Shown: one piece after another, positions 32,768 through 41,512 of the stretch
How the letters are laid out: each line of letters begins with the position of its first letter
How positions within the stretch are numbered: position 1 is the stretch's first letter
NCBI RefSeq assembly: GCF_015209965.1
Contig: NZ_MU158692.1
Coordinates: forward strand, 261,841-325,840
Length of the DNA: 64,000 nucleotides
Direction of reading: 5' to 3'
Source of the DNA: Sphingobacterium pedocola
GTDB lineage: Bacteria; Bacteroidota; Bacteroidia; Sphingobacteriales; Sphingobacteriaceae
The notes under the pieces: model-generated
Seen by the model: only the letters and a program-made list of their open reading frames with translations
What the model was told of the DNA's origin: nothing
Databases searched by the model: none
Translations under genes and position numbers: made by a program

Positions 32768-34150
32768 ATGAACTATTCTACAATTAAAAAAACAGCTGTT
32801 GCAGCTTCTCTAGTAGCCGCTTTAGGCTTTGCTGAGACTGCACAAGCTCAAACTCCTACTGTATTTGGCGGTAGATCACAATACAGAACTTGGTCAATCG
32901 GTGTACAAGGTGGTATCACTACTCCTAACGTATTAATCGGTGGATCAAACAACTTCGGTCAGAAAGTTGGTCTTTTCCAAAATAAAGTAGCTGAATACTA
33001 CGGTTTAACTATCCGTAAACAATTCTCTCCTTTATTCGGTTTAGAATTAGAAGGTAACCGTGGTAACATCAAAACATATAACCACGATGTATCTGGTCCT
33101 GCTTCAGAGAACTCTTTAGGTGCTCAATCGGCAAAAACAGAAGTTAACTGGGCTGGTAGCTTGAATGGTGTATTCCAATTGGGTACAGTAGACTTCTTAA
33201 GAAGAGAAAATGCGGTTAATTTCTATGCTAAAGTAGGTTTAGGTGTGTTAGCGAACAATCCTGTACAATACGCAGACAATGACTTCTCTGGAACTGAGGT
33301 TTACAATGAAAAAGGTAACTGGGGTGAAGAAATTTTCGGAGATCGCGAGCCTGTTGGAGACAGAGATTTCAAATTAGCAGCTTATGTACCAGTAGGTGTA
33401 GGTGTTAAATTCAAATTATCTGAAGTAGTTGCGTTGAACTTAGGTTACACCATGAACTTCACTGACGATAACCGTTTATACGGACCTGGTCGTTCAGATG
33501 TTAAAGGTAAATTCTCCAACGTATACGGTGGTTTAGAATTCACTTTAGGATCACGTGATAAAGAAAACTTAACATTCACAAATCCAGTGGCTACATTATA
33601 TGATGAATTAAAAGATCCATCATTACGTAATGAAGTTGAAGCATTAAAACAACGTGTTTCTACATTAGAAGGTACTGTTGATCAATTAGGTAAAGATTCT
33701 GACGGAGACGGTGTATCTGATAAATTTGACAAATGTCCTAACACGCCTGCAGGTACTGTAGTTGATGGTTCAGGATGTCCTATCAAATTCCCAGAGCCTG
33801 TTGTACAAAACAACCTTGGTCAAGGTGCTTACTATGCTCCAATTCAATTCGAATTTGATAGCTCTGTATTAAAAACTGAATCGTATTCAACTTTAGATAA
33901 ATTAGCTAAAGAATTACGTGACGCGAATTCATCTGTTACATTAGACGGTTACGCTTCTGCAGAAGGTACAGAAGATTACAACTTGAACTTGTCTAAAGAC
34001 CGCGCTAACGCAGTAAAACAATACTTAGTTAACGCTGGTGTAGCTGCTTCAAGCATCAATGCTAACGGTTACGGTGAAGCTAATCCAGTAGCATCTAATG
34101 CAACTGAGGAAGGTCGTGTTCAAAACCGTCGTGTTGACATCAAAAAATAA
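32768..34150 (+). CDS. OmpA-family outer-membrane porin with TSP3-type linker
   Basis: 460 residues from ATG 32768, which gives a clean signal peptide (MNYSTIKKTAVAASLVAALG to AQA). An eight-strand-like barrel (about 30-270) is followed by a coiled linker (LRNEVEALKQRVSTLEGTVDQL). A calcium-binding thrombospondin-3-like repeat (DSDGDGVSDKFDKCPNTPAG) comes next, then the peptidoglycan-binding OmpA domain (FEFDSSVLKTESYSTLDKLAKEL to EEGRVQNRRVDIKK). It anchors the outer membrane to the wall. Codon use is strikingly restricted (TTA for Leu, GGT for Gly, CGT for Arg), unlike its neighbours, as expected for one of the most abundant proteins of the cell. Confidence 0.93.
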   Translation: MNYSTIKKTAVAASLVAALGFAETAQAQTPTVFGGRSQYRTWSIGVQGGITTPNVLIGGSNNFGQKVGLFQNKVAEYYGLTIRKQFSPLFGLELEGNRGNIKTYNHDVSGPASENSLGAQSAKTEVNWAGSLNGVFQLGTVDFLRRENAVNFYAKVGLGVLANNPVQYADNDFSGTEVYNEKGNWGEEIFGDREPVGDRDFKLAAYVPVGVGVKFKLSEVVALNLGYTMNFTDDNRLYGPGRSDVKGKFSNVYGGLEFTLGSRDKENLTFTNPVATLYDELKDPSLRNEVEALKQRVSTLEGTVDQLGKDSDGDGVSDKFDKCPNTPAGTVVDGSGCPIKFPEPVVQNNLGQGAYYAPIQFEFDSSVLKTESYSTLDKLAKELRDANSSVTLDGYASAEGTEDYNLNLSKDRANAVKQYLVNAGVAASSINANGYGEANPVASNATEEGRVQNRRVDIKK

Positions 34151-34215
34151 TCTTACTGTTATATAACGTAAGATTGACACAAGAAAGCCGTTACTCAATG
34201 AGTAACGGCTTTTTT
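34150..34215 (+). terminator. Double hairpin terminator after ompA
   Basis: First an AATCTTAC/GTAAGATT stem with a GTTAT/ATAAC inner stem (34148-34174). Then an 11-bp stem AGCCGTTACTC/GAGTAACGGCT (34186-34210) with a three-base loop and a T tract (34210-34215). Strong. Confidence 0.93.
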
Positions 34216-34318
34216 CATGTTAAACCTTCGCCTTTTATTACATTCCTATGTTAGGATGTGGAAAATAATTTGTAGTAACTTTACAGCGAAAAGTGTATTT
34301 TTCACTAAATAGTATAAT

Positions 34319-35728
34319 ATGGAAGAGGAATTTGAATTTGGATCTCCGGAAGAACAGAAACAATCTGTGGACCGTTATGAAGAAATGATTCGTAATGATG
34401 ATCAGTATTTTTTCGATTCTACCGCGTTTGAAGGGATTATTGAATACTATACAGATAAAAATGATCCCATTAAGGCCTTACAGGTTGTCGATTATGCGAT
34501 CAACCAACATCCTTATGCCACCTCCTTTTTACTTAAGAAAGCCCAGCTTTTAGCAAGTATTCAGCAGTTCGACGCAGCTTTATCATCGCTCGAAAAAGCA
34601 GAACTCTTAGAACCTTCAGAAGGAGACATCCATTTGATCAAAGGATCAATTTTAGCTTCTTTAGGAAGCTACAAGGAAGCCGAAGAAGCATTCTTCTACG
34701 CACTCTCGCATGCCGAAAACAGAGAGGACGTCTATTATCAACTCGCAGGCCTTTACCAAATACAGGGTGATTACAACAAAGCAATTACTTTTTTGAAAAA
34801 GAGCCTGGAGATCAACATGGAAAATCAAGATGCGTTATATGAATTGGCCTTCTGTTATGACATCTTAGACAAACAGGAAGAAAGTATCCTATTCTATTCG
34901 CAATATATCGACAATGAACCCTATTCCTATGCCGCATGGTATAATCTTGGAAACGCCTATCATAAGCTAAGCCGGTTTGAAGAAGCCATAGATGCATATG
35001 ACTATGCAATATTGATCAAAGAAAATTTTGCTTCGGCATACTTTAATAAAGGTAACGCCCTCGTAAATTTAGATAAATATTCAGAAGCAATCCTTGTCTA
35101 CAAACAGACTTTTGAATACGAGCCCCCTAATGCCGATACCTATTGTGCCATGGGCGAATGCTACGAAAAACTAGAGCAAATGGATACCGCACGCGATTAC
35201 TATAAAAAGGCGGTAAAATTGGATAACACCATGGCAGATGCCTGGTTCGGAATAGGTGTCACGCTTGATTTTGAAGAACGCTATTTTGAATCGCTGCACT
35301 TCTATAAAAAAGCCTTGGAAATAGATGACGAAAATCCAGATTATTGGTTTGCAATAGCCGATGCGCGATACAAATTGGGACAAATCGAGGAATCCGAAAT
35401 AGCGTATGGCAAAGTTGTAGAGTTAAACCCTACCGATATAGAGGCTTGGCTTGATTTTTCATCCATTTACTTCGAACAGAAGAAATACCAGGAAGCGATC
35501 GAAACCATGTCGGAAGCCATAAAATGCAATCCCGAATCAGCGGAGCTATACTATCGGCTGGTGGCCTATCTCTTTGCCAATGGCCAATATAACGATGCCC
35601 TTAATTTCCTGGAGTTAGGTTTAGCCATATCGCCCGACAAGCATTATATCCTATTTGATTATCTACCTCAATTACAAGGGAATCAAATAATCGTCGACAT
35701 CATTAAAAAATATTCATCCGATAAATGA
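34319..35728 (+). CDS. TPR-repeat protein
   Basis: 469 residues, soluble, no signal peptide. About twelve tetratricopeptide repeats run from residue 45 to 450; clear examples are AWYNLGNAYHKLSRFEEAIDAYDYAI, SAYFNKGNALVNLDKYSEAIL-like and DAWFGIGVTLDFEERYFESL. It is acidic at the N-terminus (MEEEFEFGSPEEQ). A protein scaffold role is likely; the partner is unknown. The aroE start overlaps its stop by 4 bp (ATGA), so these are translationally coupled. Orthologues sit next to aroE in other Sphingobacteriaceae as far as I recall. Confidence 0.9.
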   Translation: MEEEFEFGSPEEQKQSVDRYEEMIRNDDQYFFDSTAFEGIIEYYTDKNDPIKALQVVDYAINQHPYATSFLLKKAQLLASIQQFDAALSSLEKAELLEPSEGDIHLIKGSILASLGSYKEAEEAFFYALSHAENREDVYYQLAGLYQIQGDYNKAITFLKKSLEINMENQDALYELAFCYDILDKQEESILFYSQYIDNEPYSYAAWYNLGNAYHKLSRFEEAIDAYDYAILIKENFASAYFNKGNALVNLDKYSEAILVYKQTFEYEPPNADTYCAMGECYEKLEQMDTARDYYKKAVKLDNTMADAWFGIGVTLDFEERYFESLHFYKKALEIDDENPDYWFAIADARYKLGQIEESEIAYGKVVELNPTDIEAWLDFSSIYFEQKKYQEAIETMSEAIKCNPESAELYYRLVAYLFANGQYNDALNFLELGLAISPDKHYILFDYLPQLQGNQIIVDIIKKYSSDK

Positions 35729-36474
35729 AGAAATTTGGTTTGATTGGATATCCACTTGGACATTCATTTTCTAAAAAATATTACCTCGAAAAATTTGACA
35801 AGGAACATATTGAAGGTATTAATTACGATCTATATGCCATAGAAGATATTCAGGAATTCCAAAACCTGTACAGCAATGACGCTGGTTTTTATGGCTTTAA
35901 TGTAACCATCCCCCATAAACTCACCGTGATGCAGTTTATCAACGAGCTTTCTGCCGAAGCGCAGGAAATCAACGCGGTCAATTGCATTAAAATTCAAAGA
36001 GAAGGAGATAACATATACCTAAAAGGCTTTAATACCGACGCGTTTGGTTTTGAAGAATCCCTCAAGCCGTTGCTAACGCCCGCACATAAACAGGCTCTCG
36101 TATTGGGTAACGGAGGAGCCGCAAAGGCCATAATATATACGCTTAAAAAATTAAACATTCCATACCTGATCATCAGCCGTACCAAGGAAAATGGCGACAT
36201 GACTTACGGCGAACTAAAGAAGGTCGATTTAAAAGATTATCAAGTCATTATCAATTGTTCGCCGGTTGGCACCTTCCCCCATGTGGAGGATGCTCCCGAT
36301 ATAAACTACGAACAATTATCAGCAGATCATCTGTTGTACGATCTGATTTATAATCCTGTCGAAACACGTTTCCTACAAAAGGGAAAAGAAAAAGGTGCTT
36401 TAATTAAAAATGGATATGACATGCTTATTCTCCAAGCAGAAAAGAACTGGGAGATTTGGAACAATGAAGAATAA
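35725..36474 (+). CDS. aroE: Shikimate 5-dehydrogenase
   Basis: Reduces 3-dehydroshikimate to shikimate with NADPH, aromatic amino-acid pathway. 249 residues, on the short side but normal for Bacteroidota. Substrate site: GYPLGHSFSKKY (Ser residues) and NVTIPHK (catalytic Lys). The catalytic Asp is in GFNTDAFGF. The nucleotide loop is VLGNGGAAKAI. The C-terminus (NGYDMLILQAEKNWEIWN) is the usual helix. Start overlaps the TPR gene and its end overlaps the gldD start. Confidence 0.96.
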   Translation: MKKFGLIGYPLGHSFSKKYYLEKFDKEHIEGINYDLYAIEDIQEFQNLYSNDAGFYGFNVTIPHKLTVMQFINELSAEAQEINAVNCIKIQREGDNIYLKGFNTDAFGFEESLKPLLTPAHKQALVLGNGGAAKAIIYTLKKLNIPYLIISRTKENGDMTYGELKKVDLKDYQVIINCSPVGTFPHVEDAPDINYEQLSADHLLYDLIYNPVETRFLQKGKEKGALIKNGYDMLILQAEKNWEIWNNEE

Positions 36475-37051
36475 CATGCGGATAAGTGTTGCATCTCTTT
36501 TTGTCGCTCTTGTGTTTATCGGTTGCCAGCAGACAACTTACACCCCAAAGCCCAGAGGCTTTTTTAAGGTTGATTTTCCAGAAAGAGCGTATATAGAAGC
36601 GCGTACCGGTTGTCCATTTTACATAGAAATACCCGCTTATTCCATACTTGGTAAAGACCCCTCCCAAAATACACAAGACTGTTGGAAAAACCTGGATTTT
36701 CCGCAATTCAATGCACGTCTGCATCTCAGCTATTACCGTATCAGTGCATCTGCACCATTTGATTACCTTACCGAAGATGCGCGTACGTTTGTATTCAAAC
36801 ATACCTCTAAAGCGACCTCCATTGATCAAAAACGCATTCAAGATCCCCATCGTCAGATCTATGGCGTGGAGTATGCAATCCGCGGCAATACGGCTTCCAA
36901 TTATCAATTTTACATTTCGGACAGTACCACACATTACCTAAGAGGCGCTTTATACTTCAACGAAAAGCCGCATCTAGATTCTATTCAGCCCGTTTTAGAT
37001 TTTCTGAAAGAAGATATTCGCCACATCATTTCTACTATTAGGTGGAAATAA
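36464..37051 (+). CDS. gldD: Gliding-motility lipoprotein GldD
   Basis: About 195 residues. The ATG at 36464 lies inside the aroE end; 36476 is an alternative. The lipoprotein signal (RISVASLFVALVFIGC) has its lipobox Cys near residue 23. The mature chain shows the GldD pattern PKPRGFFKVDFPERAY, the two cysteines CPFYIEIPAY and CWKNLDFPQFNARLHLSYY. GldD is needed for gliding and type IX secretion in Flavobacterium johnsoniae; many non-gliding Bacteroidota keep it. No other gld genes are in the window. Confidence 0.92.
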   Translation: MKNNMRISVASLFVALVFIGCQQTTYTPKPRGFFKVDFPERAYIEARTGCPFYIEIPAYSILGKDPSQNTQDCWKNLDFPQFNARLHLSYYRISASAPFDYLTEDARTFVFKHTSKATSIDQKRIQDPHRQIYGVEYAIRGNTASNYQFYISDSTTHYLRGALYFNEKPHLDSIQPVLDFLKEDIRHIISTIRWK

Positions 37052-37066
37052 TTCCCTAAATTTATC

Positions 37067-37074
37067 TAAGTTTG
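37067..37074 (+). promoter_or_regulatory. Promoter of the MBL-fold hydrolase, -7 box TAAGTTTG
   Basis: Exact TAnnTTTG match ending 4 nt before the ATG at 37079, so transcription should start at or near the start codon: leaderless. Confidence 0.65.
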
Positions 37075-37078
37075 AGGT

Positions 37079-37720
37079 ATGATAAAAATTGAAACTTTCG
37101 TCTTTAACCCTTATCAGGAAAACACGTATATACTATATGACGAACAGCAAAACTGCATCATCGTCGACCCCGGTATGCACAATCCTACCGAGGAGCAGAA
37201 AATCAAATCTTTTATCGAATCGAATGCACTCTCCCCAATTTTACTATTAAACACCCACTGCCACATAGATCATGTATTGGGTAACAGGTTTGTATTTGAT
37301 GAGTGGGGGTTAAAGCCTCAATTGCATGAGGGCGAAGTACCCGTATTGGTAGCCGTACAGAATTATGCCCCTCAAATGGGAATCCGGTACGAGGTTTCTC
37401 CAATTCCAGACACCTTTTTAACCGAGCATGATACGATACAACTGGGGAAACACGAACTGCGTATTATTTTTGCTCCGGGGCATTCTCCCGCACACTTGTG
37501 CTTTTATTCAGCAGCATTCGGATTTTTAATCGGAGGCGATGTCTTATTTAGAAGTAGCATCGGACGCACAGATCTGCCGGGAGGAGACCACGATACACTA
37601 TTGAGCAGTATTTCGACCAAGATCTATACGCTCCCGAACGATACGATCATCTATCCGGGGCATGGCCCTACCACAACTATCGAAGTTGAAAAAAACACCA
37701 ATCCATATATTAGGGGATGA
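37079..37720 (+). CDS. MBL-fold (glyoxalase II-like) hydrolase
   Basis: 213 residues, cytosolic. The metal motif THCHIDH (59-65) is complete, followed by GHSPAHLCFY (His), GGDVLF (Asp bridging) and YPGHGPTT (last His). This is the short glyoxalase II-like subfamily without the C-terminal helical domain of true GloB, so the substrate is open. The downstream ABC permease overlaps it by 4 bp (ATGA). Confidence 0.93.
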   Translation: MIKIETFVFNPYQENTYILYDEQQNCIIVDPGMHNPTEEQKIKSFIESNALSPILLLNTHCHIDHVLGNRFVFDEWGLKPQLHEGEVPVLVAVQNYAPQMGIRYEVSPIPDTFLTEHDTIQLGKHELRIIFAPGHSPAHLCFYSAAFGFLIGGDVLFRSSIGRTDLPGGDHDTLLSSISTKIYTLPNDTIIYPGHGPTTTIEVEKNTNPYIRG

Positions 37721-38946
37721 GGCAGATAAGAGTTCCTTTACTATTTGCATTTAGGTATCTTTTTTCGAAGAAATCAGTGAATGCCATTAATATTATTTCG
37801 CTGATCAGCGTGGTGGGTGTTTTCGTCAGCACCGCGGCATTGGTTATTGTGCTTTCCTTTTACAATGGAATGGAAAGCTTTATACTTTCCATGTACAGCA
37901 CATTTACGCCCGAGTTACGTATCGAACCCACAAAGGGCAAAGTTTTTTCTACCGATAGTCCCGAGTTTAAAAAAATAGCTGTAGATGCACGCATAAAAAG
38001 CTATTGCGAAGTGCTCGAAGACAAGATACTGCTCCAATACGACAATCAGCAGTTTATCGGGCAATTAAAAGGGGTGGATCCTGAAGAATTATCCAAACAA
38101 GGGACAGAGAACGTTCTCCATACCGGGAATTATACCCTTCAAACGGACACCACATACCATGCCCTTATTGGTGCACAGGTACAGGCCAACCTCAAAGTGC
38201 CCGTATCCGGGATCTATAATACCATTGAATTGTTTTCTCCCCGCAAAGGAACTTCCGTGAGTAGCGTAAATCCGTTGGATGATTTCAATTCACGTAAAAT
38301 TAGCCTGAGTGGCGTCTTGACCTATCAACCCGAATTCGATAATCTCGTGATTGTGCCGCTGGAATTTGCGCGCGACTTGCTCGGCGAAACGGATAAAATC
38401 ACAGCGGTGGAGATCTTTTTGACCGATTCCCTACATGCTAAAGCTGTGCAGCGTGAAATCCAACATACTTTGGGGCCAGACTTTAGGGTAAAAAGTAGAG
38501 AAGAGCAAAACCCCACATTGTATAAAACCATAAAATCCGAGAAATGGATTGTATTCTTTATCCTTACCTTTATTGGGATCATCGCGATATTCAATATCGT
38601 AGGATCATTGACGATGCTCGTGATAGATAAGAAAGACGACATGAAGGTGCTTCAAAGCTTAGGCGCCGAGCAGTCCATGATAGAGCGTATATTCTTTATT
38701 GAAGGAATCCTTATCTCCCTCATTGGTGGCGTCGTAGGCATAATAGTCGGGTACGTATTCTGTAAATTACAAGAAACCTACGGATTTATACGCACCGGAG
38801 AAATGGATGGTTCACTAATCGATGTGTATCCCGTAGATATTCGTTCGGAAGATTTCGTGCTGGTATTTGTGACGGTAGCTACCTTATCGTTAATTGTAGC
38901 TTACTTCTCCTCTAAATTGAGTGTAAGAGAAATTGGCAGTGCTTAA
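37717..38946 (+). CDS. ABC transporter permease, LolC/LolE-like (FtsX family)
   Basis: 409 residues. It starts with a cytosolic amphipathic helix and first membrane segment (FAFRYLFSKKSVNAINIISLISVVGVFVSTAALVIVLSFYNG), the hallmark N-terminus of LolC/E. A periplasmic MacB-like domain of about 210 residues follows. The three C-terminal helices with MLVIDKKDDMKVLQSLGAE (the coupling loop) complete the FtsX domain. It probably takes part in lipoprotein release to the outer membrane; the ATPase is not encoded here. Its stop overlaps the convergent CarboxypepD_reg-like gene by 4 bp. Confidence 0.92.
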   Translation: MRQIRVPLLFAFRYLFSKKSVNAINIISLISVVGVFVSTAALVIVLSFYNGMESFILSMYSTFTPELRIEPTKGKVFSTDSPEFKKIAVDARIKSYCEVLEDKILLQYDNQQFIGQLKGVDPEELSKQGTENVLHTGNYTLQTDTTYHALIGAQVQANLKVPVSGIYNTIELFSPRKGTSVSSVNPLDDFNSRKISLSGVLTYQPEFDNLVIVPLEFARDLLGETDKITAVEIFLTDSLHAKAVQREIQHTLGPDFRVKSREEQNPTLYKTIKSEKWIVFFILTFIGIIAIFNIVGSLTMLVIDKKDDMKVLQSLGAEQSMIERIFFIEGILISLIGGVVGIIVGYVFCKLQETYGFIRTGEMDGSLIDVYPVDIRSEDFVLVFVTVATLSLIVAYFSSKLSVREIGSA

Positions 38947-39593
38947 TATTTCAATTTTTCGCGGCTCCAGTCACCCCTTTTTATTTGTTGGATCAATTCC
39001 CCCCAGGCAAATGGATTCAATAATGGATTATTAAACCGTTGATTGATGTTCTTATTGTTCATTATGCTGTGTCTTTGCAACGAGTTATAACTCTGGATTT
39101 CTTCCGCACTTCGAGGTACTATTCTTGCCAAGGCGGCCAAAGCCTCGGGAGTAAGGTTTTTTCGTGCCGCTGCAATGTTGTCGTCTCCCAGATTCAACGC
39201 CATAAATTCAGAAAGATATTGTTCATAACTTGCCCAAGGAAAGGGTGTTATAGCCGGCAGCTCAATGACCAAGCTTTGCATATTAATATGAGCCGTATGT
39301 TTATCTAGATCGGTCGCTGGAATAACAAACACGACAGGATCATATCCCACGGAGCTAAACCGAATCGTATCACCTACGTGCGCTACAAAAGAAAAGTAAC
39401 CATCATTGTTAGAGACGAAAATCTGATTTTTAAAGGAGGTATTTGTAATGGACACATATGCTACAGGAAGCTCAGATCCAACGGAGGTAATCAAGCCACT
39501 AAATTGTACTATTTTCCGCTCCTGCGCGTGGACTGTTAAAAACAGGCCGAATGTCAAGAAAAGGATTAAGCTATGTCTAAAGTTATTTGGCAT
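38943..39593 (-). CDS. Exported carboxypeptidase-regulatory-like domain protein
   Basis: 216 residues. The signal peptide (LILFLTFGLFLTVHAQ) is followed by one CarboxypepD_reg-like Ig sandwich (about 27-110, FSGLITSVGSELPVAYVSITNT, GYFSFVAHVGDTIRFSSVGY). An uncharacterised helical tail follows. Similar short proteins are common in Bacteroidota; function unknown. A minus-strand TAGTTTTG (39606-39599, exact -7 match) ends 5 nt before the ATG, so the message is probably leaderless. It overlaps the permease tail to tail by 4 bp. Confidence 0.8.
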   Translation of the reverse strand: MPNNFRHSLILFLTFGLFLTVHAQERKIVQFSGLITSVGSELPVAYVSITNTSFKNQIFVSNNDGYFSFVAHVGDTIRFSSVGYDPVVFVIPATDLDKHTAHINMQSLVIELPAITPFPWASYEQYLSEFMALNLGDDNIAAARKNLTPEALAALARIVPRSAEEIQSYNSLQRHSIMNNKNINQRFNNPLLNPFAWGELIQQIKRGDWSREKLKY

Positions 39594-39598
39594 CTTAA

Positions 39599-39606
39599 CA
39601 AAACTA
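39599..39606 (-). promoter_or_regulatory. -7 box TAGTTTTG of the CarboxypepD_reg-like gene
   Basis: Minus-strand exact TAnnTTTG match, 5 nt before the ATG at 39593. Confidence 0.55.
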
Positions 39607-39662
39607 AAGAAATAAGTTTGTCACCGTTGTTAAAATGTGTTAATCACTACACAACAATTCTA

Positions 39663-39938
39663 TTACAATTCATTCGGTAAAGTAGCGTTAGGATCATTGA
39701 TATCGGTGATATTGATCGCTTCTACGGCCACTATTTCCGGAACAGCCTTCTTAATCGCCTGTTCAAGCCCCGCTTTAAATGTCATGATACTCATAGAACA
39801 ACTCGCGCAGGCCCCCAATAATTTCAGCCTCACCACATTGTCTGCTGTTATTTCTTCAATACTAACGTTACCCCCATCCGTTTCGAGATAAGGTCTAATG
39901 GTATCTAATGCTTGTTCGACTCGTTCTGTTAAGGTCAT
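39663..39938 (-). CDS. NifU-like iron-sulfur scaffold protein
   Basis: 91 residues: a single NifU C-terminal domain (Nfu type). The cluster-binding CxxC is CASC (Cys44 and Cys47) in LGACASCSMS; the preceding PYLETDGGNVSIEEI is the family signature. It carries [4Fe-4S] clusters to apo-proteins in the cytosol. No signal or extra domain. Divergent from bamD across 284 bp. Confidence 0.94.
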   Translation of the reverse strand: MTLTERVEQALDTIRPYLETDGGNVSIEEITADNVVRLKLLGACASCSMSIMTFKAGLEQAIKKAVPEIVAVEAINITDINDPNATLPNEL

Positions 39939-40222
39939 TCTTATTCCAATTACTATTATTAAGTGTAAACATACGCATTTTTATTTTCATACTCAATGTT
40001 GAATCAATTTATTGGCAATACCATGACATGCAAAATAATCCCGCTGCCCTGTTCGGAACCAATGCATATTCACCTAACAATTAGGTCGGCCTAAAACATA
40101 TAGCCCAATTGGTTAAACTTTGTTAAACTCCTTCGAGACGGCAATAGTAATCCATTAAAATCAAGTAAATTGCGCTTCAAAAATTAATTGAATATTAGTG
40201 TTAATTGACGTATCTTTGTAAA
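39939..40222. other. Intergenic region nifU / bamD
   Basis: 284 bp without a gene. It holds a small perfect hairpin ACCTAA-CAA-TTAGGT (40072-40086), a TTAAAC pair spaced 10 bp (about 40114-40129) and the bamD promoter at its right end. Nothing else is recognisable. Confidence 0.6.
40188..40218 (+). promoter_or_regulatory. bamD promoter (TTG-N20-TATCTTTG)
   Basis: -33 TTG at 40188-40190 and -7 TATCTTTG at 40211-40218 with a 20-bp spacer: a textbook Bacteroidota promoter. The box ends 4 nt before ATG 40223, so the mRNA should be leaderless. An upstream in-frame TTG at 40205 cannot be the start because it lies within the promoter. Confidence 0.82.
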
Positions 40223-41143
40223 ATGTTTTTAAATAAGCGAATAGGAGTATTAACTGTCTTTCTGGTCACCATTTTCTTTTTTACTGGCTGTAAAAGTAAA
40301 TTTGAAAAATTACGCAATAGTAATAATATTGCGATGAAGTACCAAGAAGCCGTTAAATTATATGAAAAAGGGAAGTATTCGAAGGCTTTGATTCTATTTG
40401 ATGATTTGATCCAAAAATACCGTGGCCGTTCCGAAGCGGAAGATTTGTATTATTTCATGGCTTATACCAACTACAGACTGAGAGATTACACGTCTGCGCG
40501 CTTTCACTTTAAGCGATTTGCAGAAACCTATCCAGGCAGTGCAAGAGCAGAAGAATGTCTATTCATGTCTGCATATTGTTACTATGTAGAATCTCCCCGG
40601 TCAAATTTAGACCAAGAGAATACAAGAAAAGCGATCGACGAATTGCAGCTCTTCATATTTAGATATCCGGAAGCCGAAAAAGCAAAAGAAGCGGGTGATT
40701 TAATTCAGGATCTACGGGATAAACTGGAGAAAAAAGCCTTCGATAATGCCAAGCTATATTTCAATATGGGTTTAGCAGATGACTACCGCGCAGCAGTAAT
40801 TGCATTAGAGAATGTCTTAAAAGAATATCCAGATACCAAATACGCGGAGGAAATTGAATATTTAATGGTGAAATCGCAATACCTGTTTGCGGACAACAGT
40901 TATGTTAATCGTCAGGAAAAACGGTTTAACGAGGCAATAGACTACTACAATCTATTCATAAACAATTATCCGGAGAGCAAACACAGATCCGAATTGGACG
41001 GCTTAAAAGCAAGCGCTGACAAAAAGATTTTAATTGCCATTCGCCGATTGGACGAAATAAATAAACAAATTGAAGAGCGGGAAAAAGAACTTGGAATCAC
41101 ACCTTTACAAGAACTTTCAGAAGCAAACAGTACCACTAATTAG
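40223..41143 (+). CDS. bamD: Outer-membrane assembly lipoprotein BamD
   Basis: 306 residues from ATG 40223. Lipoprotein signal with Cys23 (VFLVTIFFFTGC). Five TPR-like units: EAVKLYEKGKYSKALILFDDLIQKYRGRSEAEDLYYFMAY, SARFHFKRFAETYPGSARAEECLFMSAYCYY, and so on. BamD is part of the BAM complex that folds barrel proteins into the outer membrane. It is the first gene of a conserved bamD-rpoZ-coaBC operon with short gaps (27 and 12 bp). Expression is from the strong promoter just upstream. Confidence 0.95.
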   Translation: MFLNKRIGVLTVFLVTIFFFTGCKSKFEKLRNSNNIAMKYQEAVKLYEKGKYSKALILFDDLIQKYRGRSEAEDLYYFMAYTNYRLRDYTSARFHFKRFAETYPGSARAEECLFMSAYCYYVESPRSNLDQENTRKAIDELQLFIFRYPEAEKAKEAGDLIQDLRDKLEKKAFDNAKLYFNMGLADDYRAAVIALENVLKEYPDTKYAEEIEYLMVKSQYLFADNSYVNRQEKRFNEAIDYYNLFINNYPESKHRSELDGLKASADKKILIAIRRLDEINKQIEEREKELGITPLQELSEANSTTN

Positions 41144-41170
41144 TAAGAATTTTCATAATATATTAACAAT

Positions 41171-41500
41171 ATGAGTCAATTAAAGAATAACGCTGTTCCT
41201 AATTCCACTGTCACACGGGATTTAAGAGAGTTTGATAAAACGACTGATAACCTCTATGAGTCTATCGTTGTAATCAGTAAAAGAGCAAATCAAATTGGGG
41301 TAGAGGTTAAAGAAGAATTAACATCGAAGTTAGCTGAATTTGCAAGTAGCAATGACAACTTAGAGGAGGTATTTGAAAATCGCGAGCAAATTGAAATATC
41401 AAAACATTACGAGCGTTTACCAAAACCTTCTTTAGTCGCTATCGATGAGTTTTTGAACGACAAAGTGTATTTCAGAAACCCCGCTACAGAACAAGAATAA
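41171..41500 (+). CDS. rpoZ: RNA polymerase omega subunit (Bacteroidota type)
   Basis: 109 residues. The core is DKTTDNLYESIVVISKRANQIGVEVKEELTSKL, equivalent to the RpoZ helix pair with the conserved ANQI. The extension ENREQIEISKHYERLPKPSLVAIDEFLNDKVYF is typical of the Bacteroidota form. It stabilises the beta' subunit. The location between bamD and coaBC supports the assignment. Confidence 0.93.
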   Translation: MSQLKNNAVPNSTVTRDLREFDKTTDNLYESIVVISKRANQIGVEVKEELTSKLAEFASSNDNLEEVFENREQIEISKHYERLPKPSLVAIDEFLNDKVYFRNPATEQE

Positions 41501-41512
41501 GCTAAGGGCACC

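Noticed and set aside
32768..34150. Horizontal transfer of ompA because of its different codon use
   Set aside because: The pattern (TTA, GGT, CGT) is that of a highly expressed native gene.
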